Origin: Bemisia tabaci
Taxonomy: Eukaryota; Arthropoda; Insecta; Hemiptera; Aleyrodidae
Direction: 5' to 3'
Assembly: GCF_918797505.1 (NCBI RefSeq)
Contig: NC_092797.1
Location: 3,630,288-3,694,287 of the forward strand
Length of the DNA stretch: 64,000 nucleotides
The notes below the pieces were generated by a model. The model made no database searches. It had not been told where the DNA came from and worked only from the letters and a program-made list of their open reading frames with translations. This document shows, piece after piece, positions 22,703 through 32,803 of this stretch; position 1 is the first letter of the stretch; each line of letters begins with the position of its first letter. Both the position numbers and the translations under genes were made by a program.

Positions 22703-23628
22703 CAAGCAGTTCCAACGCCCAAGCGTTGAAGGGCGCTTCTTGGTCAAAGCATATTACTACCAGCATAAGTACCCGGAGTCTGACGAAGTTGGAAGTTAAA
22801 GTGGGATTCTTTAACCGCAAAACCCTACAAAACTTTAGGTCGACCGCGAAGGTCTGGAACTTTCTACAAGCACATTGTGCTGAATTTTGGTTGGTGGTGA
22901 ATGCAAACATAAAGGATGCACTGTAAATCAGACGACGGGAAAGAGCGGCGGAACCTCTAAAGCTGGTGCGTCAACGCAATCTAGCGGACAGCGGCGTCGC
23001 GACGCAGGTCGCGGGGGAGCGGGGCCGCGTGAAGACTGAAGAGGAGTTCAGCAGTGGTGAGGGGAAGCCTGGGTCGCGGGGAAGAGAGGGACCGGCCGGC
23101 CGGCGGTGACATCGGCGCTGGCTGGACCCATATTCACGGCGTGAACGCAGGCAGCGCTAATGTCTCCGCTAACTGGAGTTGGGGGTCCTTATTCATTCTC
23201 TTGGTCCATGACATAACCTTAAACCTTCCGCTCAATGCCGCAAACAGCTGACGTGTCGATGCTGCGCCAAGAAAATGAACCAATCACAAAGTAGCACAGT
23301 AATACGTCACTAAAACGAAGAGATCACGTGACTGTTCGTAATATTTTCAAATCGATCTGAAAGTACTGCCTCGGATATAAGTATTTAAAGCATAAGGAGG
23401 CCCTAAAATACTTTAACCAGGTAATACGTCCGTGCGAGATTGTTATGCTTAAAAGCAAAACATTTCACGAAAACTTTTACGAATACCAGATGCAGAAAAA
23501 AATCCAATTTTCCCGGGTGTACCAGAATGGCGTCATTACCCATAAGGCAAAAGGGCATGTAGTATAGTACATGTTACATCGGGGGAGTCGAACGGTTGGA
23601 AAGGGCGCATCTGGTACCCAGAAGCGCC
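22703..23628. mobile_element. 926-bp insertion in the right arm of the inverted repeat
   Basis: Comparison with the intact left arm shows extra DNA between GAAAA and AAAACCCC, with AA shared at both junctions (possible 2-bp duplication, or slippage in an A run). Near its ends GGGCGCTTCT (22732) and AGAAGCGCCC (about 23620) form an inverted pair. The interior is GC-rich around 22980..23110. An 83-codon frame crosses the left junction and is not recognised. The nature of the insert is unknown. A deletion from the left arm is the alternative. Confidence 0.65.
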
Positions 23629-23910
23629 CAAAACCCCTAAAAATGGGCCAAAAATGGCAACAATGGGCCATAAGGCCCCTTAAAATTCATCGGAGGCCTT
23701 TGAAAAGGCCAGAAACGGAAAGTACGCAAAAAAATACATAAGAAGCATCTGCTGAAAGAGTGATAACAGTCGAAAAAGTCGACGAAAATAACTATTTTTC
23801 GATGCCGAGGTTCTGGGTTTGAGGCGTTGTTGCACCTTTGCATGGGCTCCGTTCGGTAAAATATTTGGCATAAAGTCTACCTAGGACTAGTCCTTTGAAA
23901 ATATGAAACA
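23629..23910 (-). repeat. Right arm, outer part, of the 5.1-kb inverted repeat
   Basis: Reverse complement of about 18835..19118, with at most a few differences (for example AAAGTACTAG against AAAGGACTAG at the outer end). Confidence 0.9.
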
Positions 23911-24611
23911 TTCAGCAAAATCCAGGTGGGACCGGAAAAGGCCCAAAACGATACTCCTCCTTTCGCAATTTGTTGTCAAGTCACAAAACATGAAATGTTT
24001 TTGTCTTATCTTATACCATTTTTTTTTTGGGGGGGGGGGGGGGGCTATCTTAGTTCTAAACTGGAAAATGGAGTGGAATTGATTCGGGAGCGCGAGGGGA
24101 GGTTAGAATGAGCAGCGAGGGAGTCGGCCGCCTGCTACTCCGCCCGGCGGTTCATTTGTTTACCTTTCGAAATGAAAACGGGACTTTTCTCACTGCACGC
24201 TCCGGCTCTTCGCCTCGGATCAAATTTGGAGAACCTAAGTGCATCTCGCTATGCGCCACGTTTATCACGTATTCTTACGTATCTCGAGGCTCATCCCATG
24301 ATGCACTTACTCGTTTTTTCCGGAACACGGGAGCCCAGGCTCAGCCTCGAGTCGCGCGAGATTAACCGATTAGCGCGCAAAATTTGAAATGGTTGACAGG
24401 AAAATGAACCCATTGTTCTCCCATTTTTTCCCCCGTCCGATCCCTCATTTCCGCGACGGGACTTCTTCATCTCCGTCTCCCTTCTCCGAACAACCGCGCA
24501 AGTGCGATGGTATTGCGGCGGTATTTATGTGGTTTTATCGGGAATGCTGCGACATTCCGAACTTTTCCTGACCTTTTGTCTCTTGACCCTCTTTTCGCTC
24601 GGAACTCTGCA
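23911..24611. other. GC-richer stretch with a G16 run
   Basis: A T run followed by 16 G residues lies at about 24019..24044. Beyond it, 24090..24500 is GC- and CpG-richer than the surroundings, with overlapping short frames of no recognised type. A regulatory island is possible but unsupported. Confidence 0.4.
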
Positions 24612-24728
24612 GCGGCGTGTCATGTTGTGCTTTGCGATGAATCGATTGATCTTTCATTTAAACCTATGGAAAAGGATCGATTTACAGAGTATACGTTAAT
24701 AATCGATTATTTACCATGGTTTCAAATC
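24612..24728 (+). mobile_element. Family I MITE copy
   Basis: GTGCTTTGCGATGAATCGAT, then CATTTAAACCTATGGAAAAG, then TAATCGATTATTTACCATGG. Same layout as the copies at 35147 and 63625. Not interrupted. Confidence 0.75.
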
Positions 24729-25204
24729 ATACTTCGTTTTTGAATCTGGATGTTGGTTGATACGACTGCAAAGGATTTTATTGAAAGGTCTCCCCGAGAA
24801 TGTTCGTGTTATTGTTTTGCCGAGTGATCAGTAAAGCAATGTAACCGGGGATCATGGAATGTTCTATTCTTATGATTAAAAACGCTGATTTGAGAGCGCA
24901 GGGTTCGAGGGATTCCATTTTTGTTTTGAAGATTGAGAATCGCTATGATATAAGTGAATAGTGAGTAATCCGTATTTGTAATGCAAGAAGCTAGAAAATG
25001 TTACACTTGTGAATTTTTTTAAAAGTTGTCAAAAGGCACCCTTTCAATTTTTTTTAAAGATGCTGATAACTTAAAATATAAAATCTAATAATATAATTCC
25101 GAGCATCAGGAGAGATGCTCCTGGTGCATCCCAACTGCACTTATTCCGCATCTGCATAAAATCGGCGAAAAATGTATTTATATTTGCTTTGATTTCTGTT
25201 TCAG
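24729..25204 (+). other. 3' end of upstream intron of the Ig gene
   Basis: AT-rich intronic DNA ending in a consensus acceptor: a pyrimidine-rich TTGATTTCTGTTTCAG directly before 25205. The intron enters in phase 1. Its 5' end lies before the window or was not recognised. Confidence 0.7.
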
Positions 25205-25382
25205 GAGCGCATCAAATGGACATGTCGGGACTCGTTGGAGAAACGGTGCGACTGCCCTGTTCGGTGAACACGGAGCGGTGCGGCGACCTGCACAGCATCA
25301 AATGGTACCGCGGCTCCTCCAGGGTTTTCGTCTTCAGCGAGATGGCCAACATCGCCAAGGCCGAAGGAGACTACGCTGAAAG
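25205..25382 (+). CDS. Exon encoding first half of a V-set Ig domain
   Basis: This 178-nt exon encodes the B-to-C strands of an immunoglobulin V-set domain, presumably part of a cell-surface or secreted recognition protein. Numbering the first complete codon (GCG, Ala) as 1, VGETVRLPC gives the B-strand cysteine at 18, and IKWYRG gives the invariant Trp at 33. A second cysteine at 25 is unusual. The exon starts after TTTCAG in phase 1 and ends AAAG before GTAAGT, two bases into an Arg codon, which the exon at 55302 completes exactly. Codons are GC-rich compared with the flanking intron. Homology to insect sidestep/beat-like Ig proteins is my impression of the pattern, not a search result. An in-frame TTG upstream is intronic, not a start. 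The protein's ends lie outside the window or in unrecognised exons. Confidence 0.88.
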
Positions 25383-25865
25383 GTAAGTTCTCAAAACTCG
25401 AGAAATGGGGTCCGGTTTACCGTCGTTTTGGAACGTCGTACGTGAAGTGAACCTATACAGAATTTGCAGGTGTCTGAAATTTGATGAATTTCGTGTTTTA
25501 GTGGAAAACACTGAGTGAACTGAACACGAGGATACTCTTGTTTCATGAATTGAACAATTATTGGAACAGATATGACAAAATGATTTAATCTGCTAAAATA
25601 CGTGTGTTTAAATGGGAAATGCTGCCAGATGATGTCACTAGGCGGTGCATTTACTCACTTTTACATTTATTTTTATACCATTTCCCATATTAGAAAAAAA
25701 TCATTAAAGAAATACTGCGAAATCAGCTCTTTAAGTACTTTCCAATGAAGCAATAAAACATTTGCATGCAAATTCTCCATTAGAGAGGTCGGACATGAAA
25801 TTATATACTATATTACTGGGTGTTTATTTGGTTTATTACTGTAATTTTGGTGTTTATTTGAAACG

Positions 25866-26068
25866 TATCGCGTAAAAACGCCACATGAGCATTTGAATGT
25901 TGCCTTCTTCGAAATTTCTAGACTTTTTCGATCAAATTACGAGCAAAATTCTCCAAAAAGTCGGGAGAAAAGTAGCTACAAATTTTCTTAAAAATTCGTG
26001 ATTTGTCGAAGGAAATTTGGCATCGCCTAATGGTTAATACGGCGTTCTTCCATAGCATGGTAGTGTAG
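25866..26068. mobile_element. Family A MITE, shortened copy
   Basis: Starts near AAAAACGCCACATGAGCATT and ends CGTTCTTCCATAGCATGGTA. It has the family interior CGAAGGAAATTTGGCA. The outermost left end is eroded. A short fragment of family L (AGAGGTCGGACATGAAATTA) lies just upstream at 25785. Confidence 0.75.
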
Positions 26069-26489
26069 GAAGAACACAGGATCGACATTTGGAAGGGGCC
26101 TAATGAAGTGGAGCGGCGCACACTGTGGTATTGGACCTGAAAAGCTGGCCAAAACTATTTATCACCAGATATCGCCGAGTTTTAAAAATATTTTACAATC
26201 AGTACTTCTTCTTAAGTGATAATATGCACAATTTAACCACCTAACACATCTTCTGACAATTTGCGGAGAGTTTAAAGAGGGTGCAAGAAGCCCTCCAAAA
26301 AGCCTTTAAAAGGACGCAAAGTATCTGAGTAAAGCGGTGCTTTTAGACGAGTTTCGCCTTCACCTAGGGTCTACTTTTCGAAATAAGGACTTTCTATTGC
26401 CTCATTTATGTTTTTTTTAAAAACAGCGTAAGTCACTTCAAAATTTTTGACGAAACAGCCGATCTCTCAAATTGAGGAGTAATTTTACA

Positions 26490-26755
26490 TACATACATAC
26501 AAGTCGCTTTACAGCACTCCCTCGCGCTCTACGACTCCTAACCTCCACTGCTCTCTTTCAAACCACAAATCTTGGGGGATTGAGCACCTCAACATTTCTG
26601 CTTCAATCCCGTCCCTCCAACCTTTCATTGGGCGCCCTCTGCGTCTTCTCCCAGGAGGAACCCAGTCAAGGACCTTCTTCGGCAACCTGTCTCCTGCCAT
26701 TCTCTGGACATGACCATACCAGATGAGTTGTTTTGTCAACAACATTTAAAGTTTA
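26490..26755 (-). mobile_element. 5'-truncated LINE (non-LTR retrotransposon) 3' end
   Basis: On the minus strand, frame 26745..26509 encodes a C-terminal tail containing LIWYGHVQRM, RLPKKVLDWVPPGRRRRGRP and GWRDGI. This is the motif string found downstream of the reverse transcriptase domain in many arthropod non-LTR elements. The 3' end is a (TGTA)n tail on that strand. The flanks carry an exact 15-bp direct repeat, AGGAGTAATTTTACA, at 26475..26489 and 26756..26770, the signature of target-primed reverse transcription. Only about 266 bp were integrated, so reverse transcription stopped early and the copy is dead. The frame is open to its stop, suggesting a recent event. Confidence 0.9.
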
Positions 26756-26770
26756 AGGAGTAATTTTACA

Positions 26771-28329
26771 TTTCTCAAACAAATTAATATGAATCATTCT
26801 AGATATTACATTTTTGACAGTTTTGAATCAAAATTAGTGCTAGTATGAAAGTGCCGGGACCTCCATATGATGATTTGAGGTTAAATTATAAGATGAAAAT
26901 GAGTTTTATCATAATAAGAACCATTGTAAGGACAGAAAGCACATGTGAAAATGATTCATTTTGATGGGTTCCTTCCTAACCCATGATCCACATTTCAAAA
27001 AGAGGGCACTACACTGCGAAATTCGTAACAAAACCACATATCTCACTTTTACGAGGCTTCAAATGTGCCTCTAAGCGTAATTTCATGCCAGAGGTCCACT
27101 TTTAAAGCCCCACCCCGCGGCCGCATGAACTCAAATTTGTCTGTAAAAGTAAAACATGGCATAAATATGTCTATACTCAAGGATAATGCACGAAAAGATT
27201 GTTAGATAACGGATTAAACACTTTTGCAAGACTTTAAAGTGACCCTCCCATCCGCTTTCAACTTATTTTTTTTTATCTCTCTTTCGAGGGCGTAGGGGCC
27301 AGAGAAACAGGTTGCGTGACCAAATGTCACCCAATTTGGTACTAAATGGGTCAGAGCTGTTGGAAAAATACAATTTCAGTCGTTAGTATCGACATAATTT
27401 TTCCCATTCATGTTTGTGAAAATCGCTCAAAAGTCCATCTTTAAGGTCGAAAATTTCAATTTCCTCAGTTTTCCTCAGTCTGTCACCCTTGAATCCTGAA
27501 AGTACCCACTTTGGACTATAACATTCCGCCTTAAACCGCTTGAGCGCAGTTGAGCGTAAAAAGAAATCGGACTCTGAATTTCGAAAAAAACGTTTACTTT
27601 TACATCACTTTTCAATCTCCTGTGAAAATCACTAAAAAATGAAATTTCGAAAATACTGTGGTTAGTTGTGTAGAATATACCCCTAAGAATGTGTTGCATA
27701 TCGCCGAAGTTCCCTTTTATGGCCGCACAGTTGAAGTAAACTGATCGACGAGTAGCGCGCCAAAACATATCAAAATAATCGCTGAGAATTAGGTAACTTC
27801 GTGGTCTCTTCACGGGAAATTAAGCCACTCGAAAAATGGTACATACATGTCCACCAGGGTAAAAAACAGTGTAGATTTCGAATATCACGTTGGTTTTCCA
27901 ATAAAAAAAATTTTAAAATTGAGGTTTTGGCCAGGTTTTTCGGTCAAATACCACAGTGTGCGGCGGGAGCAAGGAGAAGTTTACATAATTCACCGCTCGT
28001 CTCCTTCAATCGTGATTAATTCTTTCCGAGCATAGGTTAAGTCCCCCGCAAAGTATAATAGAATCCCGAGCAATTTCCGGCCTTTACCCGTCGAACAAGG
28101 GACTTTTTCCGCGCTAATGAGGTTCCGCCGAACGACAGCAGAGCGCGCGCCGAAGAAACTTTCCCACGCGCGGGAGGGGGGGGGGCTTTGATGTGGGGCG
28201 CAATGACGCGTCTAATCGCGCGATGAGACGCTCTTTCGCGTTTGAAACATCTCCGAGGTTTCAGCATGTCATCAAGCCGCGGTTTCGCGGTAGAGAGAGA
28301 TTTCGTCGCTTTTCTGACGTAACGGCGTA
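26771..28329. other. No gene recognised
   Basis: Mostly AT-rich DNA without shared repeats, becoming GC-rich with CpG from about 27950. A G-run (about nine) lies near 28177. A 112-codon minus frame at 27475..27813 has no recognisable domain. Confidence 0.4.
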
Positions 28330-28440
28330 TCTGTTTTTCCGAATGAGCCCCAGAAAGCATGGATTTACATGGAAGGCAAGGCTCACTTGGAAATTGAGAT
28401 ACGCCCTTACGTCAAAGAGGCGACGATTTCTAGGAGTTGA
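28330..28440 (+). repeat. Family H fragment, copy 3
   Basis: GAATGAGCCCCAGAAAGCAT, GGCTCACTTGGAAATTGAG and CCCTTACGTCAAAGAGGCGA, matching the order in 10815..10905. Confidence 0.6.
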
Positions 28441-28485
28441 GGAGGAGCGATCAACTTCGGTCTCAAATTCGATTTGCGCTAACTT

Positions 28486-28745
28486 TTCTGTGGTGCTTAG
28501 GAAAAACGCCATATGGACCTTCTGGCGTTGCCAAATTGGCTTTGATAAAACACGAATTTCCTCGTAAGCTTATAAATATTTCCCTTCCAATTTTTTCGAT
28601 AATTTTGTTCGCAATTTCACCTAAAGTCCCTGAAAATTTCAAGGAAAAATATTCATAACTTTTTTCAAAAACAAACATTTAATTGAAGGAAATTTGGCAA
28701 CTCTCGAATGTTCAAATGGCGTTTTTTCATAGCACGGTAGTATTG
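28486..28745. mobile_element. Family A MITE copy
   Basis: Left end GTGCTTAGGAAAAACGCCAT, right end GGCGTTTTTTCATAGCACGG. It has the full interior, with TTTGATAAAACACGAATTTC and ATTCATAACTTTTTTCAAAA. About 260 bp. Confidence 0.85.
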
Positions 28746-28967
28746 TTGCAGTTTTCTCAACCATTGGTTAAAGCATGTGAAGTTTGAACGGTTTGAAGCT
28801 TTCTTAGAAGGGATATGGCGTTAATTTTGGATGAAAATACTTCGGGTTTGGCTGCTAAATGTTCTGCCTCTAAGCCGTATGTTTTTCGATGGCAAGCTGT
28901 GATTCCGGATCGTAATAATTGATACCTCGTCATTTCGACCATTGCAACTATTACTTTTCAACGATGT

Positions 28968-29110
28968 GGACCGCATTTTTCCTTAGGAAGTACAAATTCT
29001 GGTTCATTTTAGAAACAATGTATGCGCTTTTGGTTCCCCTACGCAGATAGGTGCTTCTATGGATGAGCTAGAAATTTTAGTTCCTTCCTGCAAAATGCAG
29101 TCCATTTAAT
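28968..29110. mobile_element. Family F MITE copy
   Basis: Outer ends GTGGACCGCATTTTTC and GCAAAATGCAGTCCA are inverted relatives. The inner module is GGTTCATTTTAGAAACAATG. About 140 bp. Confidence 0.7.
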
Positions 29111-30011
29111 GGTAAAAATGTCGCTTCTCGGAGCTTTGCAGGGTCACTAAGAAAATCAGCCGCGTTCTTGTGTTACCTATGATTGGTATAGGAAAAGAAC
29201 GAAATTGTGTGCTAATTTTAGTACATTATGCGTTGAATTTAGCCCAGAAAACATTTGGTATAAACCAAGGAACCCCAAAATCAACCAAAGATTGGATTAC
29301 ACTTCGTGTTTTACTTCCCATATTATCCGAACTTTGGTGTTACATATATTTTTTCTCTCACTAATCCTGCGAGTCGATTGTCGAGTAATATTGATAGAGA
29401 AATCCTCATCTTGATCGCGATTTGAATCGATCAATCGATAAAGATTCAACAATGGGCCCTTTGGCAGGCTGGCAACGCGGAAATGGACTTTGAAGTGAGC
29501 TGGCGGCCGACAAAAGCCGACTTACACCGCTCATTCATAGCCGGTAATCACAATCGCGAGCTACCACTTCCGGCGCCGCGACCGCGGTAAAGAAAACATA
29601 AAGTTGTAAAGTTGTGCTTTTAATTGAGCCGGGCCCTTTGACTTATCGCGAAAGTTCAATCTCGCGTAACGACCGTCGATTTGTTCGGATCAAACTTTCA
29701 TGCGCTCTTTTCTCTCGCTCGCGCCCTTTGTCCCGCCGGAAACGAGCGCTTCCATGCATCCGGTTTCCGGGAGCGCCGTTGCCTTTCCGCACCGAATGTC
29801 GATGATTTATTTGCGGGAAAATTCTTAAAGAATTGGAGAAATTTTGAACGTACATGAATCTATTTTCGGATTTTCAAGTCCTTGCACATCTTTAATTATT
29901 GGATTATTGCTCCTAAAGGACTCTCAAGCACATTAATTACGTCAGCCACTTGGAACGGGGGAGGAGGTAAATGATAAGGATTTCATATTTCATGCTAGGA
30001 ATTTGTTATGA
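29111..30011. other. No gene recognised
   Basis: A GC-richer segment from about 29455 to 29810 carries a family D-like snippet (GCCGACTTACACCGCTC). Frames are short and overlapping. Confidence 0.4.
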
Positions 30012-30147
30012 AATGGAGTAAATTTTGCAATCAGGAACTACAATTTCTAACCCATCCATAAAAACAAGCATGTGTGTAGAAAACTAATGGTACTACGTCG
30101 TTTCTTAACTCAGCCAGATATTGTAGTTCCAAATTTCAAAATGCAGT
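30012..30147. mobile_element. Family F MITE copy overlapping a perfect inverted repeat
   Basis: AAATTTTGCAATCAGGAACT at the left and AGTTCCAAATTTCAAAATGC at the right are its inverted ends. Its right end lies within the 129-bp arm listed next. Confidence 0.7.
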
Positions 30148-30558
30148 CCAAATAATGCCAGCTAAGCAATTTTTTTGAGCTAAGCATTTTTTTCTAAACA
30201 TTCTCCACCGAGTATCATAAATTGACAAACTTGGACTAAACGGAAAGTTCCAACACCGTACGTTGCTAAAACTCGTATCGCTAAGTCTTATTCAAAACAA
30301 TTAAATTTTGACGGCACAGCATTTTCCGTGCCATTCAAAATTCTGAAAAAGAACCGAAGCAGTGTCTCTTGCATTCAAAATTTATGTATAAATTAAGAAA
30401 TTAAAAAAAAAAACCCAGCACAGAATCTGAGTCCAAGTTTGTCAATTTATGATACTCGGTGGAGAATGTTTAGAAAAAAATGCTTAGCTCAAAAAAATTG
30501 CTTAGCTGGCATTATTTGGACTGCATTTTGAAATTTGGAACTACAATATCTGGCTGAG
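30109..30558. repeat. Perfect 129-bp inverted repeat with 192-bp spacer
   Basis: 30109..30237 and 30430..30558 are exact reverse complements as far as I can read, starting CTCAGCCAGATATTGTAGTT. The arm combines the end of a family F MITE with GCTAAGCAATTTTTTTGAGC and unrelated flank. Because arms include MITE end plus flank, this is a local inverted duplication and not a single transposon's ends. Exact identity points to a recent origin or gene conversion. Confidence 0.9.
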
Positions 30559-30825
30559 CCCTGAAACTGTCTAATTTTTTAAAATATGGCAACACTGAGA
30601 TTCAACGACCACATTCAACTAGAATGACCTAAATGCCGTCGATTCCTGACGAAGATAGAGCCTTTATGGCCGAGTGCATCCGATGTGCAATCGATTCCTC
30701 TCATTTCCATTCGCGCGCCGCAGTTTCCTACCTGCCGTCCCGAAGCGAAAAAAACCGGGCGAAAAGTAATTAAAACCACCGATTGAACTACACGAGAAAA
30801 GCTCACACTGCGTTTCAGTTCGGAA

Positions 30826-30840
30826 GGGGGGGGGGGGGGG
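30826..30840. repeat. G15 run
   Basis: An uninterrupted run of 15 G residues directly before a family A left end. Such runs can form quadruplex structures and are common sites of sequencing error. Confidence 0.85.
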
Positions 30841-30841
30841 C

Positions 30842-31690
30842 TCTACTGCACCAAGGAAATACGGCGTATGAGCTCTTGAAAGTTGTCGAATTTCCCCCGA
30901 CAAAGTATGTATTCATGAGCTTCAATATTTTTCTCTAAAATTTGCAGACACCATGGAACCCTAGTTCGACTGACATGGGTCTCGGAACTCTTAACTTATG
31001 TTTGAAGAAGACCCAATAGAAATCGATAGGAAAAGAGCGTGAGAAAAGGAGGAGAAGAAGAAAAGAAGGAGAAGGAGAAAAGGAGGATGAATAACAAACA
31101 GAAAAAAAAGAAACGATAAAGGAGGAAGATAAGGTTGCCTTCTTTTCTTTGAATTTTGTTTTTTTTTATGGTTCAGAATGATTCTATATAGGCTCATGTG
31201 CGAAAGCTGTATCTTCCTCTTTTCGGCTAAAAATTCCAAATCTGCCGAGATTATCTGAATTAATCAATGCAATACGTCACACGCCAGTAGTAGCCATAAG
31301 TGGACCGCGTTAAGCAGAAAGGAACCAAGCCACATCAGCCATTGCCAAATTTAACCGGGCAATTTCATTTTGTAGATGAAAACGGTTGCACGGATTTGTA
31401 TGCAAACTTCAGTGAATTTTTGGCATAGTACAAAGCAAATTCCCTAAAATTTTGACAGGAATCCGCACAAACGTTCTGTTGTAAAAAATTAAATTGCCCA
31501 GTTACGTTTGGCAATAGCTGATGTGGCTTGATTCCTGTCTGCTAAAAGCCGTCCATGTAGAAGTCCCTGAAAAGCTCAGCGGAAAAAACCAAAACATCCG
31601 GAAAATTTCGTCCTTTATTTAAAAAATAAAAAAAAAATGGCAGCGTTTGAATGTACATAGGGCGTTCTTCCCCAGCGCTGCAGAACGAAT
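30842..31690. mobile_element. Probable family A MITE split by about 0.6 kb
   Basis: 30842..30950 carries a family A left half (AAGGAAATACGGCGTATGAG). About 31563..31690 carries a right half (ATGGCAGCGTTTGAATGTAC, then GGGCGTTCTTCC). The DNA between includes a long purine-rich tract at 31028..31136 and a family K MITE. The joining of the two halves is inference from their order and orientation. Confidence 0.5.
31301..31555. mobile_element. Family K foldback MITE, copy 1
   Basis: Left end GGACCGCGTTAAGCAGAAAG, right end TCCTGTCTGCTAAAAGCCGT plus CC. ACCAAGCCACATCAGC pairs with GCTGATGTGGCTTG, and CCGGGCAATTTCATTTTGTA pairs with its inverse near 31485. About 255 bp. A second copy lies nested at 32190 and an end fragment lies at 59786..59826. 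Confidence 0.85.
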
Positions 31691-32094
31691 GTTTGACGTG
31701 AAGCGTGGGTGTGTGCTGTGTGTGGCTAAGAGGCGTGCCGGTCCTTTCTCGGTCACGCTTAAGTGCGAGCAGAGCAGAGCTATGAAATTAAATTTAAATA
31801 TTTACTGTCTCACGCCGATTCGCAATTAATTATCGATCCCCTCCCTTCCTTCCTCGCTTCCTCCCTTTCATCCCTGGTCCGTATTTCGCGGCTAGCCTTT
31901 GAGCTGCAGTATTTTTCATATCCCAGCTCTTATTCTAACCACGGGTTTTTCTCCCTCCATGTGTGTTGCCGGCTGACAAATTAAACGGAGCTGTATGACG
32001 ATCCCACATGTTCAGTTGCTTTGATTTTGTTCAGCAAAAAAACTAAATCCTTATTGAAATTGGCGTGACTCAATTTTTCTTGTTTTTGATTCAG

Positions 32095-32515
32095 TGGCGT
32101 GGCGTGAATTGCGATGTATCGATTGTTATGCCATTTAAACCTATGGTGAAGAATCAATTATTAAGGTGTTCGCTGCGAGCACCCTATTTGGACGGAGTTA
32201 AACAGAAAGGAACCAAGCCACATCGGGATTGAACCGAGAAAAAGAGGTTTAAAGTTTGGCTCCTGCATAAGACTCAATGTAAAAGATAAACTTCAAGTTC
32301 AATTTCTGCAAACTTTGCTCCAACAAAAACTTTGAACTTTTGGCGATAGATAGTAGAGCAGTGGTTGAGTTCAAAACCATTCATAACTCAATTTTTTCCA
32401 AAATGTGGGTTGGTTCCTTTCTGCTTAACTCAGTCCATTTATCTATCCTTTTCCATAGGTTTAAATGGCATAACAATAGAATACATCGCAGTTCACGCCA
32501 CGCCATTGAATTTTG
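32095..32515. mobile_element. Family I MITE interrupted at its centre by family K
   Basis: The left half, 32095..32189, runs from GTGGCGTGGCG to GCGAGCACCCTATTT. The right half, 32437..32515, runs from ATTTATCTATCC to CACGCCACGCC. Together they make one palindromic family I copy. The insert is the family K element below. Confidence 0.8.
32190..32436. mobile_element. Family K MITE, copy 2, nested in family I
   Basis: Starts GGACGGAGTTAAACAGAAAG and ends CTTTCTGCTTAACTCAGTCC. The host sequence is repeated as ATTT on both sides (32186..32189 and 32437..32440), consistent with a 4-bp target duplication. About 247 bp, non-coding. Confidence 0.8.
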
Positions 32516-32597
32516 ATTCTGATCCTCAGCGGTAACTTGCACACTATCACGGTCACAAGCATGTAAGTTACTGTCGTATAAAACACATGGATTAACT

Positions 32598-32803
32598 GAA
32601 AAAAAGTATGGCAAATTTTACCGAAAGCGTGGTGAATTGTACCGTGAATCCTCTGGATTTGTTGACCTGGTAATACTGTAGGTGTGAAGATAACCAGACA
32701 TCTGGTATCATTTACCACACTTTTGGTGCTACAGTATTTGAGGCCAAGGAATATTTTGGCGATCTCCGTACTCATATTTCAAATTATACTTACCTATTCA
32801 GTG
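32598..32803. mobile_element. Probable CACTG-type MITE
   Basis: Left end near ACTGAAAAAAAGTATGGCAA, right end near CTATTCAGTG. The interior has GGTATCATTTACCACACTTT, similar to the interior of the element at 12189. Boundaries and class are tentative. Confidence 0.45.

Noticed and set aside
22675..22926. 83-codon frame as part of a transposase
   Set aside because: It starts in the repeat arm and runs across the insertion junction. No catalytic motif or known family was recognised.
18835..23910. LTR retrotransposon
   Set aside because: The long repeats are inverted, not direct, and no gag or pol frames lie between.
25189..25204. TTG at 25189 as translation start of the Ig frame
   Set aside because: These bases form the polypyrimidine tract and AG acceptor of an intron. 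The reading frame is simply open through it.
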